A stretch of DNA of 23,504 nucleotides from Gemmatimonadales bacterium (GTDB lineage: Bacteria; Gemmatimonadota; Gemmatimonadetes; Gemmatimonadales; GWC2-71-9), in assembly GCA_013816685.1 (NCBI GenBank), contig JACDDX010000003.1:1-23504 (forward strand), written 5' to 3'. This document shows, piece by piece, positions 8,192 through 15,351 of the stretch (the stretch's first letter is position 1; every line of letters begins with the position of its first letter). The notes beneath the pieces were generated by a model. The model was not told the origin of the DNA. It did not search any database and was given only the letters and a program-made list of their open reading frames with translations. Made by a program: the position numbers and the translations under genes.

Positions 8192-9414
8192 CCGGTGGCG
8201 ACCGGATCCGGAGCGGCGTCCACGTGGGCGGGCCGCGTCCGCACGCCGGTCTCCAGATTCGGCAGCCACGCGGTGAGCAGGCCCAGGGCTGGCAGGAAGG
8301 CGCAGATGTGATAGACGAACTCGATGCTGGTGCGATCGGCCACGCGACCCAGTACGGCGGCGCCGATCCCGGCGGTGCCGAAGGCGAAGCCGAAGAAGAG
8401 CCCCGAGATCAGCCCCACCTTCCCGGGCACCAGCTCCTGCGCAAACACCAGGATCGCCGAGAAGGCCGAAGCGAGGATGAGGCCGATGATGACGCTGAGC
8501 ACACCGGTCCAGAACAGGTTCACGTAGGGCAGTACCAGCGTGAAGGGCAGCACCCCGAGGATCGAGCACCAGATCACGTACTTCCGGCCGATGCGGTCGC
8601 CGACGGGACCGCCGATGATCGTCCCCGCGGCCACGGCCCCGAGAAAGGCGAACAGGTGGATCTGAGCGCTCTGCACCGACACGCCGAAGCGGTGGATCAG
8701 GTAGAAGGTGTAGTAGCTCGTGAAGCTGGTGAGGTAGATGTATTTGGAGAAGATGAGGACGATGAGCACCGCCAGCGCCGCCCGGACTTTCACCGGCGGT
8801 AAGGTAGGATGCCCCCGGCCCGCACCCGCCCGCGTGGCCGCGACGGCGCCGCGATGCCGCCCGTACCACCGGCCCACCGTCCACAACACTGTGATCGCCA
8901 GCAGCGCCGCCAGCGAGAACCACGCGACGCTTCCCTGGCCTCGTGGCAGCACGAAGAAGGCGGCGACCAGCGGGCCGATCGCCGAGCCGGTGTTGCCGCC
9001 GACCTGAAAGAACGACTGCGCGAAGCCGTGCTGTCCGCCTGAGGCCATCCGCGCCACGCGCGACGATTCCGGATGGAAGACGGCCGAGCCGAGCCCCACC
9101 AGCGCGGCCGCCACGAGAAGACCGGTATAGCTCCGAGTCACGGACAGGAAGAGCAGGCCGATCAGCGTCGAGCTCATCCCCACCATCAGCGAGTACGGCT
9201 TCGGATGGTGATCGGTGTAGAGCCCGATCATCGGCTGGAGCAGCGAGGCGGTGAGCTGGAAGGTGAAGGTGATGAGGCCGATCTGGCCGAAATCGAGACC
9301 GAAGCCGGTCTTGAGCATCGGGTACATGGCCGGCAGCAGCGCCTGCATCATGTCGTTGAGCAGATGGCAGAAGCTGATCGCGGCGAGCACGGCGAGGGCG
9401 GGTTGCGCGGGCAC
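8188..9414 (-). CDS. fsr: MFS efflux transporter, fosmidomycin-resistance protein family
   Basis: Twelve-helix major facilitator transporter of 408 residues whose sequence I recall as closely matching E. coli Fsr. Shared blocks include ISFCHLLNDMMQ, GLITFTFQLTASLLQP, the family signature VFHPESSRVARMASGG, SFFQVGGNTGSAIGPL, GGPVGDRIGRKYVIW and VPGKVGLISGLFFGFAFG. In E. coli the protein exports fosmidomycin; the native substrate is unknown. The start is GTG 9414, since no other start fits the conserved N-terminus. It is divergent by 29 bp from the aldo/keto reductase gene, which suggests shared control. At the 3' end it overlaps the esterase gene tail-to-tail by 4 nt. Confidence 0.93.
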   Translation of the reverse strand: MPAQPALAVLAAISFCHLLNDMMQALLPAMYPMLKTGFGLDFGQIGLITFTFQLTASLLQPMIGLYTDHHPKPYSLMVGMSSTLIGLLFLSVTRSYTGLLVAAALVGLGSAVFHPESSRVARMASGGQHGFAQSFFQVGGNTGSAIGPLVAAFFVLPRGQGSVAWFSLAALLAITVLWTVGRWYGRHRGAVAATRAGAGRGHPTLPPVKVRAALAVLIVLIFSKYIYLTSFTSYYTFYLIHRFGVSVQSAQIHLFAFLGAVAAGTIIGGPVGDRIGRKYVIWCSILGVLPFTLVLPYVNLFWTGVLSVIIGLILASAFSAILVFAQELVPGKVGLISGLFFGFAFGTAGIGAAVLGRVADRTSIEFVYHICAFLPALGLLTAWLPNLETGVRTRPAHVDAAPDPVATG

Positions 9415-9443
9415 AATCGGCGGAAAGTAATAGCTTAGGTGGC
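9415..9443. promoter_or_regulatory. 29-bp divergent promoter region between fsr and the aldo/keto reductase gene
   Basis: Only 29 bases separate the GTG of fsr from the ATG at 9444. The sole AT-rich island is AAAGTAATAGCTTA. It reads TAATAG on the plus strand (10 nt before ATG) and TATTAC on the minus strand (12 nt before GTG), so both genes could use -10 elements from the same island with very short leaders. AGGTGG just before 9444 could act as a Shine-Dalgarno. Confidence 0.45.
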
Positions 9444-10436
9444 ATGAAATTCCGACTCCTGGGCGCCTCCGGGCCCCGCGTCTCGGCCATAGGTCTGGGC
9501 TGCATGGCGATGTCCGGCACCTACGGTCCGGCCGATGACGCTGAGAGCGTGGCGACGGTGCGCGAGGCGCTCGACCGCGGTGTCACTCTGCTCGACACCG
9601 GCGACTTCTACGGCATGGGTCACAACGAGCAGCTGCTGCGTGAGGCGATGCAGGGCCGCCGCCGGGACCACGCCTTCCTGTCGGTGAAGTTCGGCGTGCA
9701 GTGGGGACCCAACCGCGAAATGCTCGGCATCGACAACCGCCCGGCCTCCATCAAGAACTTCCTCGGCTATACCCTCCGCCGCCTCGGCACCGACCATGTC
9801 GATCTCTACATGCCGGCCCGCGTGGACCCGGCCGTGCCGATCGAGGATACCGTCGGCGCCATCGCCGAGCTGATCCAGGCCGGCTACGTGCGGCACCTCG
9901 GCCTGTCCGAGGCCGGGCCCGACACTGTGCGGCGCGCGCACGCGGTCCATCCGGTCGCCGCGCTCCAGATCGAGTATTCGCTGATGAGCCGAGGCCCCGA
10001 GACGACATTGCTGCCGCTGCTCCGCGAGCTCGGCATTGCGCTCGTGGCGTACGGAGTCCTCTCGCGCGGGCTGATCGGTGGGCATCTGGCCGCCGAGCCA
10101 ACGGAGACGAAGGACGGGCGCCGCCACTATCCGCGCTTCCAGGGCGAGAACCTGGCGCGGAACCTTGCGCTGGTCGGCGCGCTCCGGGAAGTGGCCGAAG
10201 AGAAGCGCGTGAGCGTCGCGAAGCTCGCGGTGGCGTGGGTGCTCGCGCGGGGGACAAACGTGATCCCGCTCGTCGGCGTGCGGCGTCGGGAGCAGCTCGC
10301 CGACCTGCTCGGCGCGGTGGACCTCACCCTCACGGCGAACGATCTCGCGCTGATCGAGCGCGCGGTCCCGCCCGGCGCGGTCGCCGGCGAGCGCTACGGC
10401 GAGGCCGGCATGGCTGCGCTCGACAGCGAGCGCTAG
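9444..10436 (+). CDS. Aldo/keto reductase family oxidoreductase
   Basis: NADPH-dependent aldo/keto reductase of 330 residues with the (beta/alpha)8-barrel pattern of the AKR11/AKR13-like bacterial enzymes: IGLGCMAMSGTYGP at the start, then D51 and Y56 in LLDTGDFYG, K82 in SVKFG, GLSEAG, and the coenzyme loop IPLVGVRRREQL. The catalytic histidine, normally in the 'LHRVDP' motif, is replaced: the sequence reads LYMPARVDP with A125 at that place. I recall a sizeable subgroup with 'PARLDP', so this is a subfamily trait and not decay. The substrate is unknown. Start ATG 9444 with AGGTGG upstream. It is followed by nhaA with almost no gap, probably co-transcribed. Confidence 0.92.
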   Translation: MKFRLLGASGPRVSAIGLGCMAMSGTYGPADDAESVATVREALDRGVTLLDTGDFYGMGHNEQLLREAMQGRRRDHAFLSVKFGVQWGPNREMLGIDNRPASIKNFLGYTLRRLGTDHVDLYMPARVDPAVPIEDTVGAIAELIQAGYVRHLGLSEAGPDTVRRAHAVHPVAALQIEYSLMSRGPETTLLPLLRELGIALVAYGVLSRGLIGGHLAAEPTETKDGRRHYPRFQGENLARNLALVGALREVAEEKRVSVAKLAVAWVLARGTNVIPLVGVRRREQLADLLGAVDLTLTANDLALIERAVPPGAVAGERYGEAGMAALDSER

Positions 10437-10460
10437 TGCGCGAGCGAGCGCTAGTGCGCG
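10426..10460. repeat. 17-bp tandem direct repeat across the AKR stop and nhaA start
   Basis: GCGAGCGCTAGTGCGCG occurs perfectly at 10426-10442 and 10444-10460 (18-nt period). Each copy holds the same TAGTG, so the AKR stop (TAG 10434-10436) and a GTG start are both duplicated. Confidence 0.9.
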
Positions 10461-11653
10461 TCGCCGTCCCGCTCGCCGGGCGGGTGCTGCGCCCGTTCCA
10501 GCGCTTCGTGAGCACCGAGTCAGCGGGCGGCCTCGTGCTCCTGGGCTGTACGGTGGTCGCGCTCGTGTGGGCCAACTCCCCGTGGGCTGACGGGTACGTG
10601 CACCTCTGGGAGCGGCCGCTCACGGTGGGCGGACGAGCCGCCGGGCTCACGCTCTCGCTGCACGCGTGGATCAACGACGCGCTGATGGCGATCTTCTTCT
10701 TTCTGGTCGGCCTCGAGATCAAGCGCGAGCTGCTGGTGGGCGAGCTCGCCTCGCCCCGTCAGGCCGCCCTCCCGATCGCCGGCGCGATCGGCGGCATGCT
10801 CGTGCCGGCTGCGATCTTCGCCGCGGTCAACCGGGGCGGACCGGGTGCCGCGGGCTGGGGTATCCCAATGGCCACCGACATTGCCTTTGCGCTCGGAGCG
10901 CTGTCGCTGCTCGGTCCCGGCGTACCAACGAGTCTCCGGGTGTTTCTCACCGCCCTGGCGATCGTAGACGACATCGGCGCGGTGCTGGTGATCGCGGTGT
11001 TCTACACGGCGCAACTCGCCCTGGTGCCGATCGCGGTCGCCGCGGCGCTGGTCGCGCTGCTGCTCGGGTTCAACCGTGCCGGTGTCCGTCACGCCGCGCC
11101 CTATGCGATCGTCGGCGTGGTGCTCTGGCTCGCCGTCTTTGCGTCCGGCATTCACGCCACGATCGCGGGCGTGCTGCTCGCCATGACGATTCCGGCCCGA
11201 AGCGACGCGGGCGGAGACGCGTCGCTGCTCGTGCGCCTCGAGCAGCGGCTCCATGGCGTGTCCGCGTTCGTCGTGATGCCGCTGTTCGCCCTCTCCAATG
11301 CCGGCGTCCGGATCGGCGCCGATCTCGCCGCGGCGCTCTCCTGGCCGGTGGCGAGCGGCGTGGTGCTGGGGCTTGCGCTCGGCAAGCCGGTGGGGATCAC
11401 GCTGGTGTCATGGATTGCCATCCGCCTCCGCGTCGCCGCGCTTCCACCCGGCGTCTCCTGGCGCGCGCTGCACGGCGTCACCTGGCTCGGCGGCATCGGC
11501 TTCACGATGTCGCTGTTCGTGGCAGGCCTCGCGTACGGCCGCGGGCCGCTGCTCGATTCGGCGAAGATCGGCATTCTGGCCGCCTCGCTGATCGCGGGAC
11601 TCGCGGGATGGGTGCTGGTCCGACGCGCGACTCGTGCTCCGGTGCCGGTGTAG
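10454..11653 (+). CDS. nhaA: Na+/H+ antiporter NhaA
   Basis: Inner-membrane sodium/proton antiporter of 399 residues, the family's usual size. It has the expected blocks in order: FVSTESAGGLVLL, WINDALMAIFFFLVGLEIKR, MATDIAFALGAL, the essential aspartate pair A-I-V-D172-D173-I-G, GIHATIAGVLLAM, ALSNAGV, LGKPVGI and GGIGFTMSLFVAGLAY. The start is uncertain: GTG 10454 gives MRVAVPLAGR, while GTG 10436 is in frame and overlaps the AKR stop by one base. Neither has a Shine-Dalgarno, and both sit in copies of the tandem repeat. Co-transcription with the reductase is likely, but a functional link between the two is not evident. Confidence 0.95.
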   Translation: MRVAVPLAGRVLRPFQRFVSTESAGGLVLLGCTVVALVWANSPWADGYVHLWERPLTVGGRAAGLTLSLHAWINDALMAIFFFLVGLEIKRELLVGELASPRQAALPIAGAIGGMLVPAAIFAAVNRGGPGAAGWGIPMATDIAFALGALSLLGPGVPTSLRVFLTALAIVDDIGAVLVIAVFYTAQLALVPIAVAAALVALLLGFNRAGVRHAAPYAIVGVVLWLAVFASGIHATIAGVLLAMTIPARSDAGGDASLLVRLEQRLHGVSAFVVMPLFALSNAGVRIGADLAAALSWPVASGVVLGLALGKPVGITLVSWIAIRLRVAALPPGVSWRALHGVTWLGGIGFTMSLFVAGLAYGRGPLLDSAKIGILAASLIAGLAGWVLVRRATRAPVPV

Positions 11654-11743
11654 CTTGCAGCATCGAGCCCGCCGCCCGAGGTTCGAGGCCCCACGATCAT
11701 CGACACCATGCCCGCCGCGAGCCGGCAGGCCGACGGAGGACGG

Positions 11744-12739
11744 ATGAAGCGCAACGATCGTCTGTTGGCGGTGCTTGCGAGCGCACTCGCGAGCGCCGCG
11801 CTCGCCAGCGGAGCCCTCTCCGCCTGCGGCGGCGACAAGAAGCCACCCGCTGACACAGCCACGACCACGGACTCGGCCGCGGGGACCGCTGGCGACACCG
11901 GTGTCGCGGTCGGCGGCAGCGGTGCGGGCGCCCGGCAGGTCGCCGTAACCCGGGGATTCGACGCACCCGAAGCGATCGAGTACGACGCCGACCTCGACGT
12001 CTGGTTCGTCGCCAACGTCAACGGGACGCCGTCCGCCAAGGACGGGAACGGCTACATCAGCCGGCTCAAATCCGACGGCTCCATCGAAACGAAGAAGTTC
12101 ATCCAGAGCGGCAGGAAGGGCGTGACGCTGAATGCGCCCAAGGGGATGGCGACGGTCGGCGACACACTCTGGGTCGCCGACCTCGACGTGGCGCGCGCCT
12201 TCAACAAGCGCACCGGCGCGCCGATCGCGACCGTGACCATGCCGACGAAGGCGCGCTTTCTCAACGGCGCGGCCGCCGGCCCCGATGGCGTGTACATGAC
12301 CGACACCGGCGTGAACGACAAGTTCGAGCATCCGGGCCCCGACCAGATTTTCCGGATCGCCGGCCGCAAGGCGACCGTTGCGCTGACGTCAGCCGCGCTC
12401 AGCGGACCCAATGGCATCGCGTGGGACGCGGCGAAGAAGCGCTTCATCATTGTACCGTTCATGGGCACCAACATCCTGAGCTGGGCGCCGGGTGCAAAGG
12501 CGCCGCAACCGCTGGGCGCCGGTCCCGGGCAACAGGACGGTGTGCTCAGCCTCGCCGATGGCCGAATCCTCTCCACCAGTTGGACCGACTCCAGCCTGTT
12601 CGTGATGCAGCACGGCGGCGCGCGGCAGATCGCGCGGCCGGTGCCGTCCCCGGCCGACATCGACATCAATCCGAAGACGCAGGTCGTCGGGGTCCCGCTG
12701 CTGATGGAGAACCGGGTTGAATTCTGGAGCCTCCGATGA
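11744..12739 (+). CDS. SMP-30/gluconolactonase-like beta-propeller lipoprotein
   Basis: Exported lipoprotein of 331 residues (lipobox L-S-A-C28), followed by a low-complexity T/A/G/D linker of about 45 residues. The folded part is beta-propeller-like, with repeated blade motifs: PEAIEYDADLDVWFVANVNG, LNAPKGMATVGDTLWVADLD, GAAAGPDGVYMTDTG, GPNGIAWDAAKKRFII and GVLSLADGRILSTSWTD. This matches the SMP-30/LRE (gluconolactonase/strictosidine-synthase-like) superfamily. Whether it hydrolyses lactones is not known. ATG 11744 has GGAGGA 3-4 nt upstream, which decides it over an ATG at 11708. It overlaps the dienelactone hydrolase gene by 4 nt (ATGA), so the products are probably made together. Confidence 0.85.
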   Translation: MKRNDRLLAVLASALASAALASGALSACGGDKKPPADTATTTDSAAGTAGDTGVAVGGSGAGARQVAVTRGFDAPEAIEYDADLDVWFVANVNGTPSAKDGNGYISRLKSDGSIETKKFIQSGRKGVTLNAPKGMATVGDTLWVADLDVARAFNKRTGAPIATVTMPTKARFLNGAAAGPDGVYMTDTGVNDKFEHPGPDQIFRIAGRKATVALTSAALSGPNGIAWDAAKKRFIIVPFMGTNILSWAPGAKAPQPLGAGPGQQDGVLSLADGRILSTSWTDSSLFVMQHGGARQIARPVPSPADIDINPKTQVVGVPLLMENRVEFWSLR

Positions 12740-13566
12740 GTCGCCGGTCGCGCCGTTCCGGTGCGGTCACCTACGTCCTGGTGGCGACTCTCTCACTTGC
12801 GTTGGGGGCGCTCGGCGCCATCGCCTGGACCCGGGGACCGGCCCGCGGACCGGGCCCGGTCAGACTCGATCTGGTGACGACCCACGGCGAGTGGGTGAAG
12901 ATCAAGCGTGGTGCCGAAACGATACGGGCGTACGTGGCCTATCCGGAACGGAAGACCCGGGCTCCGGCAATGATCGTCATCCACGAGATCTTCGGCCTGA
13001 CGAAGTGGGAGCCGACCGTGGCCGACCGGCTGGCGAAGGCGGGCTACGTCGCCATTCTGCCCGACCTGCTCTCGAGCAAGCACGGCATGACGCCGGCGGA
13101 CGAGGATTCCGCCCGTGCCCTCGTCGGCGACCTGGAACCGGAGCGGGTTACCGCGGATCTCGACGCTGCCTACCGGTACGTGAACGCGCTCCCCGCCGTG
13201 CAGCGCGACCATATCGGCGTCATCGGCTTCTGCTGGGGCGGCGGCCAGAGCTTCCGCTACGCGACCGACAACCCGAATCTCCGCGCCGCGGTCGTCTGCT
13301 ACGGCCCGCCGCCCGACACCGCCGACATGCACCGGATCGCCGCCCCGGTGCTCGGCGTCTACGGCGAGAACGACGAGCGCATCAACGCGTCGCTCGCCAT
13401 GGTGGCCGGCGCCATGAAGTCGGACGGCAAGACCTTCAACTACGAGCAGTATCCCGGCACCGGCCACGGCTTCCTCAAGCCCGGCCGCCAGGGCTCCGAC
13501 GGCCCGCAGGTCGAACGGGCGTGGACCCGCATCATGCAGTTCCTCACGGCGCGGCTCGGGAAGTGA
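12736..13566 (+). CDS. Dienelactone hydrolase family protein, membrane-anchored or exported
   Basis: Alpha/beta hydrolase of 276 residues in the dienelactone hydrolase family. An N-terminal hydrophobic segment at about residues 11-31, after basic residues (MSRRSRRSG), should anchor or export it, which cytosolic DLH enzymes lack. Family hallmarks are all visible: E84 in VIHEIFGL, nucleophile C166 in GFCWGGG, D213 in GENDERI and H244 in GTGHGFLKPG. Expected activity is carboxymethylenebutenolidase-like hydrolysis of a lactone or ester; the true substrate is unknown. ATG 12736 overlaps the TGA of the propeller gene, so translation is coupled. A hydrolase next to an SMP-30-like lactonase suggests a shared periplasmic substrate class (inference). 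Confidence 0.92.
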   Translation: MSRRSRRSGAVTYVLVATLSLALGALGAIAWTRGPARGPGPVRLDLVTTHGEWVKIKRGAETIRAYVAYPERKTRAPAMIVIHEIFGLTKWEPTVADRLAKAGYVAILPDLLSSKHGMTPADEDSARALVGDLEPERVTADLDAAYRYVNALPAVQRDHIGVIGFCWGGGQSFRYATDNPNLRAAVVCYGPPPDTADMHRIAAPVLGVYGENDERINASLAMVAGAMKSDGKTFNYEQYPGTGHGFLKPGRQGSDGPQVERAWTRIMQFLTARLGK

Positions 13567-13585
13567 GCGGACGGGCCGTTCGCGG

Positions 13586-14383
13586 CTGAACCCCCGCACC
13601 GCGGGCTGCGCCGTCGCGCTGCTCGCCACCGCGCTCCTGGTCACCGCGCTCGGGGCCGGATGCGACGGCGCCCTGCCGCCGCTCCGCGGGCAGCTCGAGG
13701 TGGGTCAGGAGCCGTACGCGATACTGGTCGGCGGACCAGCGACCGGCAGCGACCTCTACGCCAGCGGTCCCGGGGGAGAGCCGGTCGTCCCCCTCACCTA
13801 CAGTGCCGTGTCCGAGCTGGCGCCGGCACTTGCTCCCGATGGAGACGGTGTCGCGTTTCTGCGTGCGCTGTCGCTCGTGGATTCGACGCCGGCGACGGTG
13901 TGGGTGATGGATCTTCGGAGCGGATACGAGCGCGAGATCGTGTTGCCGAAGCGGGCCGGCATTCCAGCCGCCGTCGGCTGGAGCGGCGACGGATCGCTGG
14001 TGATCCGCTCGGCCGGCGGGCTGTATCGTGCCGAGACGCCGTTTCAGGGCGGCCGCGCGGCGCCGGTGCCTGTCGGGCGTAGGGCCGCTGCCGACTCGGC
14101 GCTCGCCGTGCTCCTCGGCGACCCGGTCTTTGCGCGGGTGGTGCCGTGCGACGGCGGCACGGCGCTCTGCACCGAGGGGCGCAACGGCGCCACTGCGCCC
14201 CTGGTGAGCGACGCGCACGGACCGGTGCGCTGGGGACGCGACTCGGTCGCCTTCTTTCGTGGATCGGCGCTCGAGATCCGTCCGCTTGGCCCCGGTCGTC
14301 CGCGGGCCCTCGAGTGGCGGGAGCGGATCCGCCATCCGCGCGCGGTCACCTTCTTCAGCCCACCCGCGCAGTTCACGCGCTGA
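13586..14383 (+). CDS. Beta-propeller-like (PD40/TolB-type) lipoprotein with problematic start
   Basis: About 265 residues. The open frame encodes a plausible lipoprotein signal (LNPRTAGCAVALLATALLV, then TALGAGCDG) followed by WD40-like/PD40 blades: SDLYASGPGGEPVVPLT, APALAPDGDGVAFLRAL, TVWVMDLRSGYEREIVL and AVGWSGDGSLVIRSAGGLYR. No ATG, GTG or TTG lies in this frame at a suitable place; I place the start at CTG 13586. The natural start by context is GTG 13563, overlapping the previous TGA as GTGA, but that frame stops at 13587 after eight codons, so a one-base frameshift (real or a sequencing error) would join it to the signal peptide. The first in-frame ATG-type start (GTG 13700) would remove the signal. 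It ends 12 nt from the convergent NmrA gene. Confidence 0.62.
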   Translation: MNPRTAGCAVALLATALLVTALGAGCDGALPPLRGQLEVGQEPYAILVGGPATGSDLYASGPGGEPVVPLTYSAVSELAPALAPDGDGVAFLRALSLVDSTPATVWVMDLRSGYEREIVLPKRAGIPAAVGWSGDGSLVIRSAGGLYRAETPFQGGRAAPVPVGRRAAADSALAVLLGDPVFARVVPCDGGTALCTEGRNGATAPLVSDAHGPVRWGRDSVAFFRGSALEIRPLGPGRPRALEWRERIRHPRAVTFFSPPAQFTR

Positions 14384-14395
14384 TCCCTGCAGCCG

Positions 14396-15346
14396 TCAGT
14401 CGAGAGGAATCTTGTCCTTGTTCGCCGCCAGCCAGGCGTCGAAGTCCTGCAGCGCCGGGTTGAGCGACCGCGCGAAGGCGACGTCGCGCGGTGTCCGGAA
14501 CTCGCGGGTGAAGTCGCGATTGAACTGGAACATGTTGCCGATGTCGTCCGCGCCCGGAAAGCCGAACGAGCGATAGACGTCGGCCGGCACGTCGTTATAG
14601 CTGACCGGCTGAGCCAGCGCGCGCGTCAGTTTCGCCGCCATCTCCGCGCCGCTCAGATGCTCGCCCGCGATACCGACCCGCCTGCCGATCAGCTCCTCGC
14701 CCCGCTGAAAAATCCCGAATGCGCAGCGCCCGATGTCCTCCGCGGCAATGCCTGGCAGCTTCGCGTCAGCCATCGGCATGATGAGCGCGAGCGTGCCGTC
14801 GGGACCACGTTTGGGACCGGAGCCGAAGTAGATGAAGTTGTCCCAGTAAAAGGAGGTGAGCAGAAAGGTGGTGGGCACACCAAGCGTGGTGAACAGCTGA
14901 TCGGTCTCTCCTTTCGCGTCGAAATGCGGCACCTTCCACTTCCCCTGCAGCGTCGGCATCCGCGGGTCGTCGAGCGGGACCAGCGTCCGCGTATCCTCGA
15001 GCGTGGACCAGATCGCGTGGCGGACGCCCGCCGCCTTCGCCCCGCGAGCCAGCGCCGCGGCCTGCGCGCCCTCGCGCTCGGGCGACATGTGATCCCAGAA
15101 GAAGGTGACGCAGAAGGCGCCGTACGCGCCGGCAAAGGCGCGTTCGATGCTGGCGGGATCGTCCACGTCGGCGGCGACGACGTCGGCACCCGCTTCGGCC
15201 AGCGCGCGCGCCTTGGGCGACGCCACGTCGCGGGTCAGTGCGCGCGCCCGGAAGCGGCGCTCGGGATCGTTCAGAATCGCGCGCACCAGTCCGCCGCCCT
15301 GCGCTCCGGTGGCGCCGGCAACCGCGATCGTCATAGGCTCGGCCAT
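14396..15346 (-). CDS. NmrA-like NAD(P)-binding protein
   Basis: Rossmann-fold protein of 316 residues in the NmrA/HSCARG branch of the atypical short-chain dehydrogenases. The dinucleotide motif is at the N-terminus (AVAGATGAQGGGLV). Further family features are RARALTRD, VVAADVDDPASIERAFAGAY, HAIWSTLEDT and a C-terminal substrate region. The family often senses NADP(H) redox state or reduces quinones and isoflavones; the role here is unknown. ATG 15346 has GGAG 10 nt upstream. An alternative GTG at 15355 overlaps the TGA of the upstream DUF4230 gene as GTGA, so the two are likely one transcript with coupled translation. Confidence 0.88.
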   Translation of the reverse strand: MAEPMTIAVAGATGAQGGGLVRAILNDPERRFRARALTRDVASPKARALAEAGADVVAADVDDPASIERAFAGAYGAFCVTFFWDHMSPEREGAQAAALARGAKAAGVRHAIWSTLEDTRTLVPLDDPRMPTLQGKWKVPHFDAKGETDQLFTTLGVPTTFLLTSFYWDNFIYFGSGPKRGPDGTLALIMPMADAKLPGIAAEDIGRCAFGIFQRGEELIGRRVGIAGEHLSGAEMAAKLTRALAQPVSYNDVPADVYRSFGFPGADDIGNMFQFNRDFTREFRTPRDVAFARSLNPALQDFDAWLAANKDKIPLD

Positions 15347-15351
15347 GCAGG

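Noticed and set aside
7988..9520. A 510-codon minus-strand open frame over the esterase end and fsr
   Set aside because: It is a shadow of fsr in another phase; the fsr frame matches a known family end to end.
9701..10453. An upstream in-frame extension of nhaA reaching 9701
   Set aside because: The extension is low-complexity shadow sequence inside the reductase gene; NhaA proteins begin close to the segment after GTG 10454.
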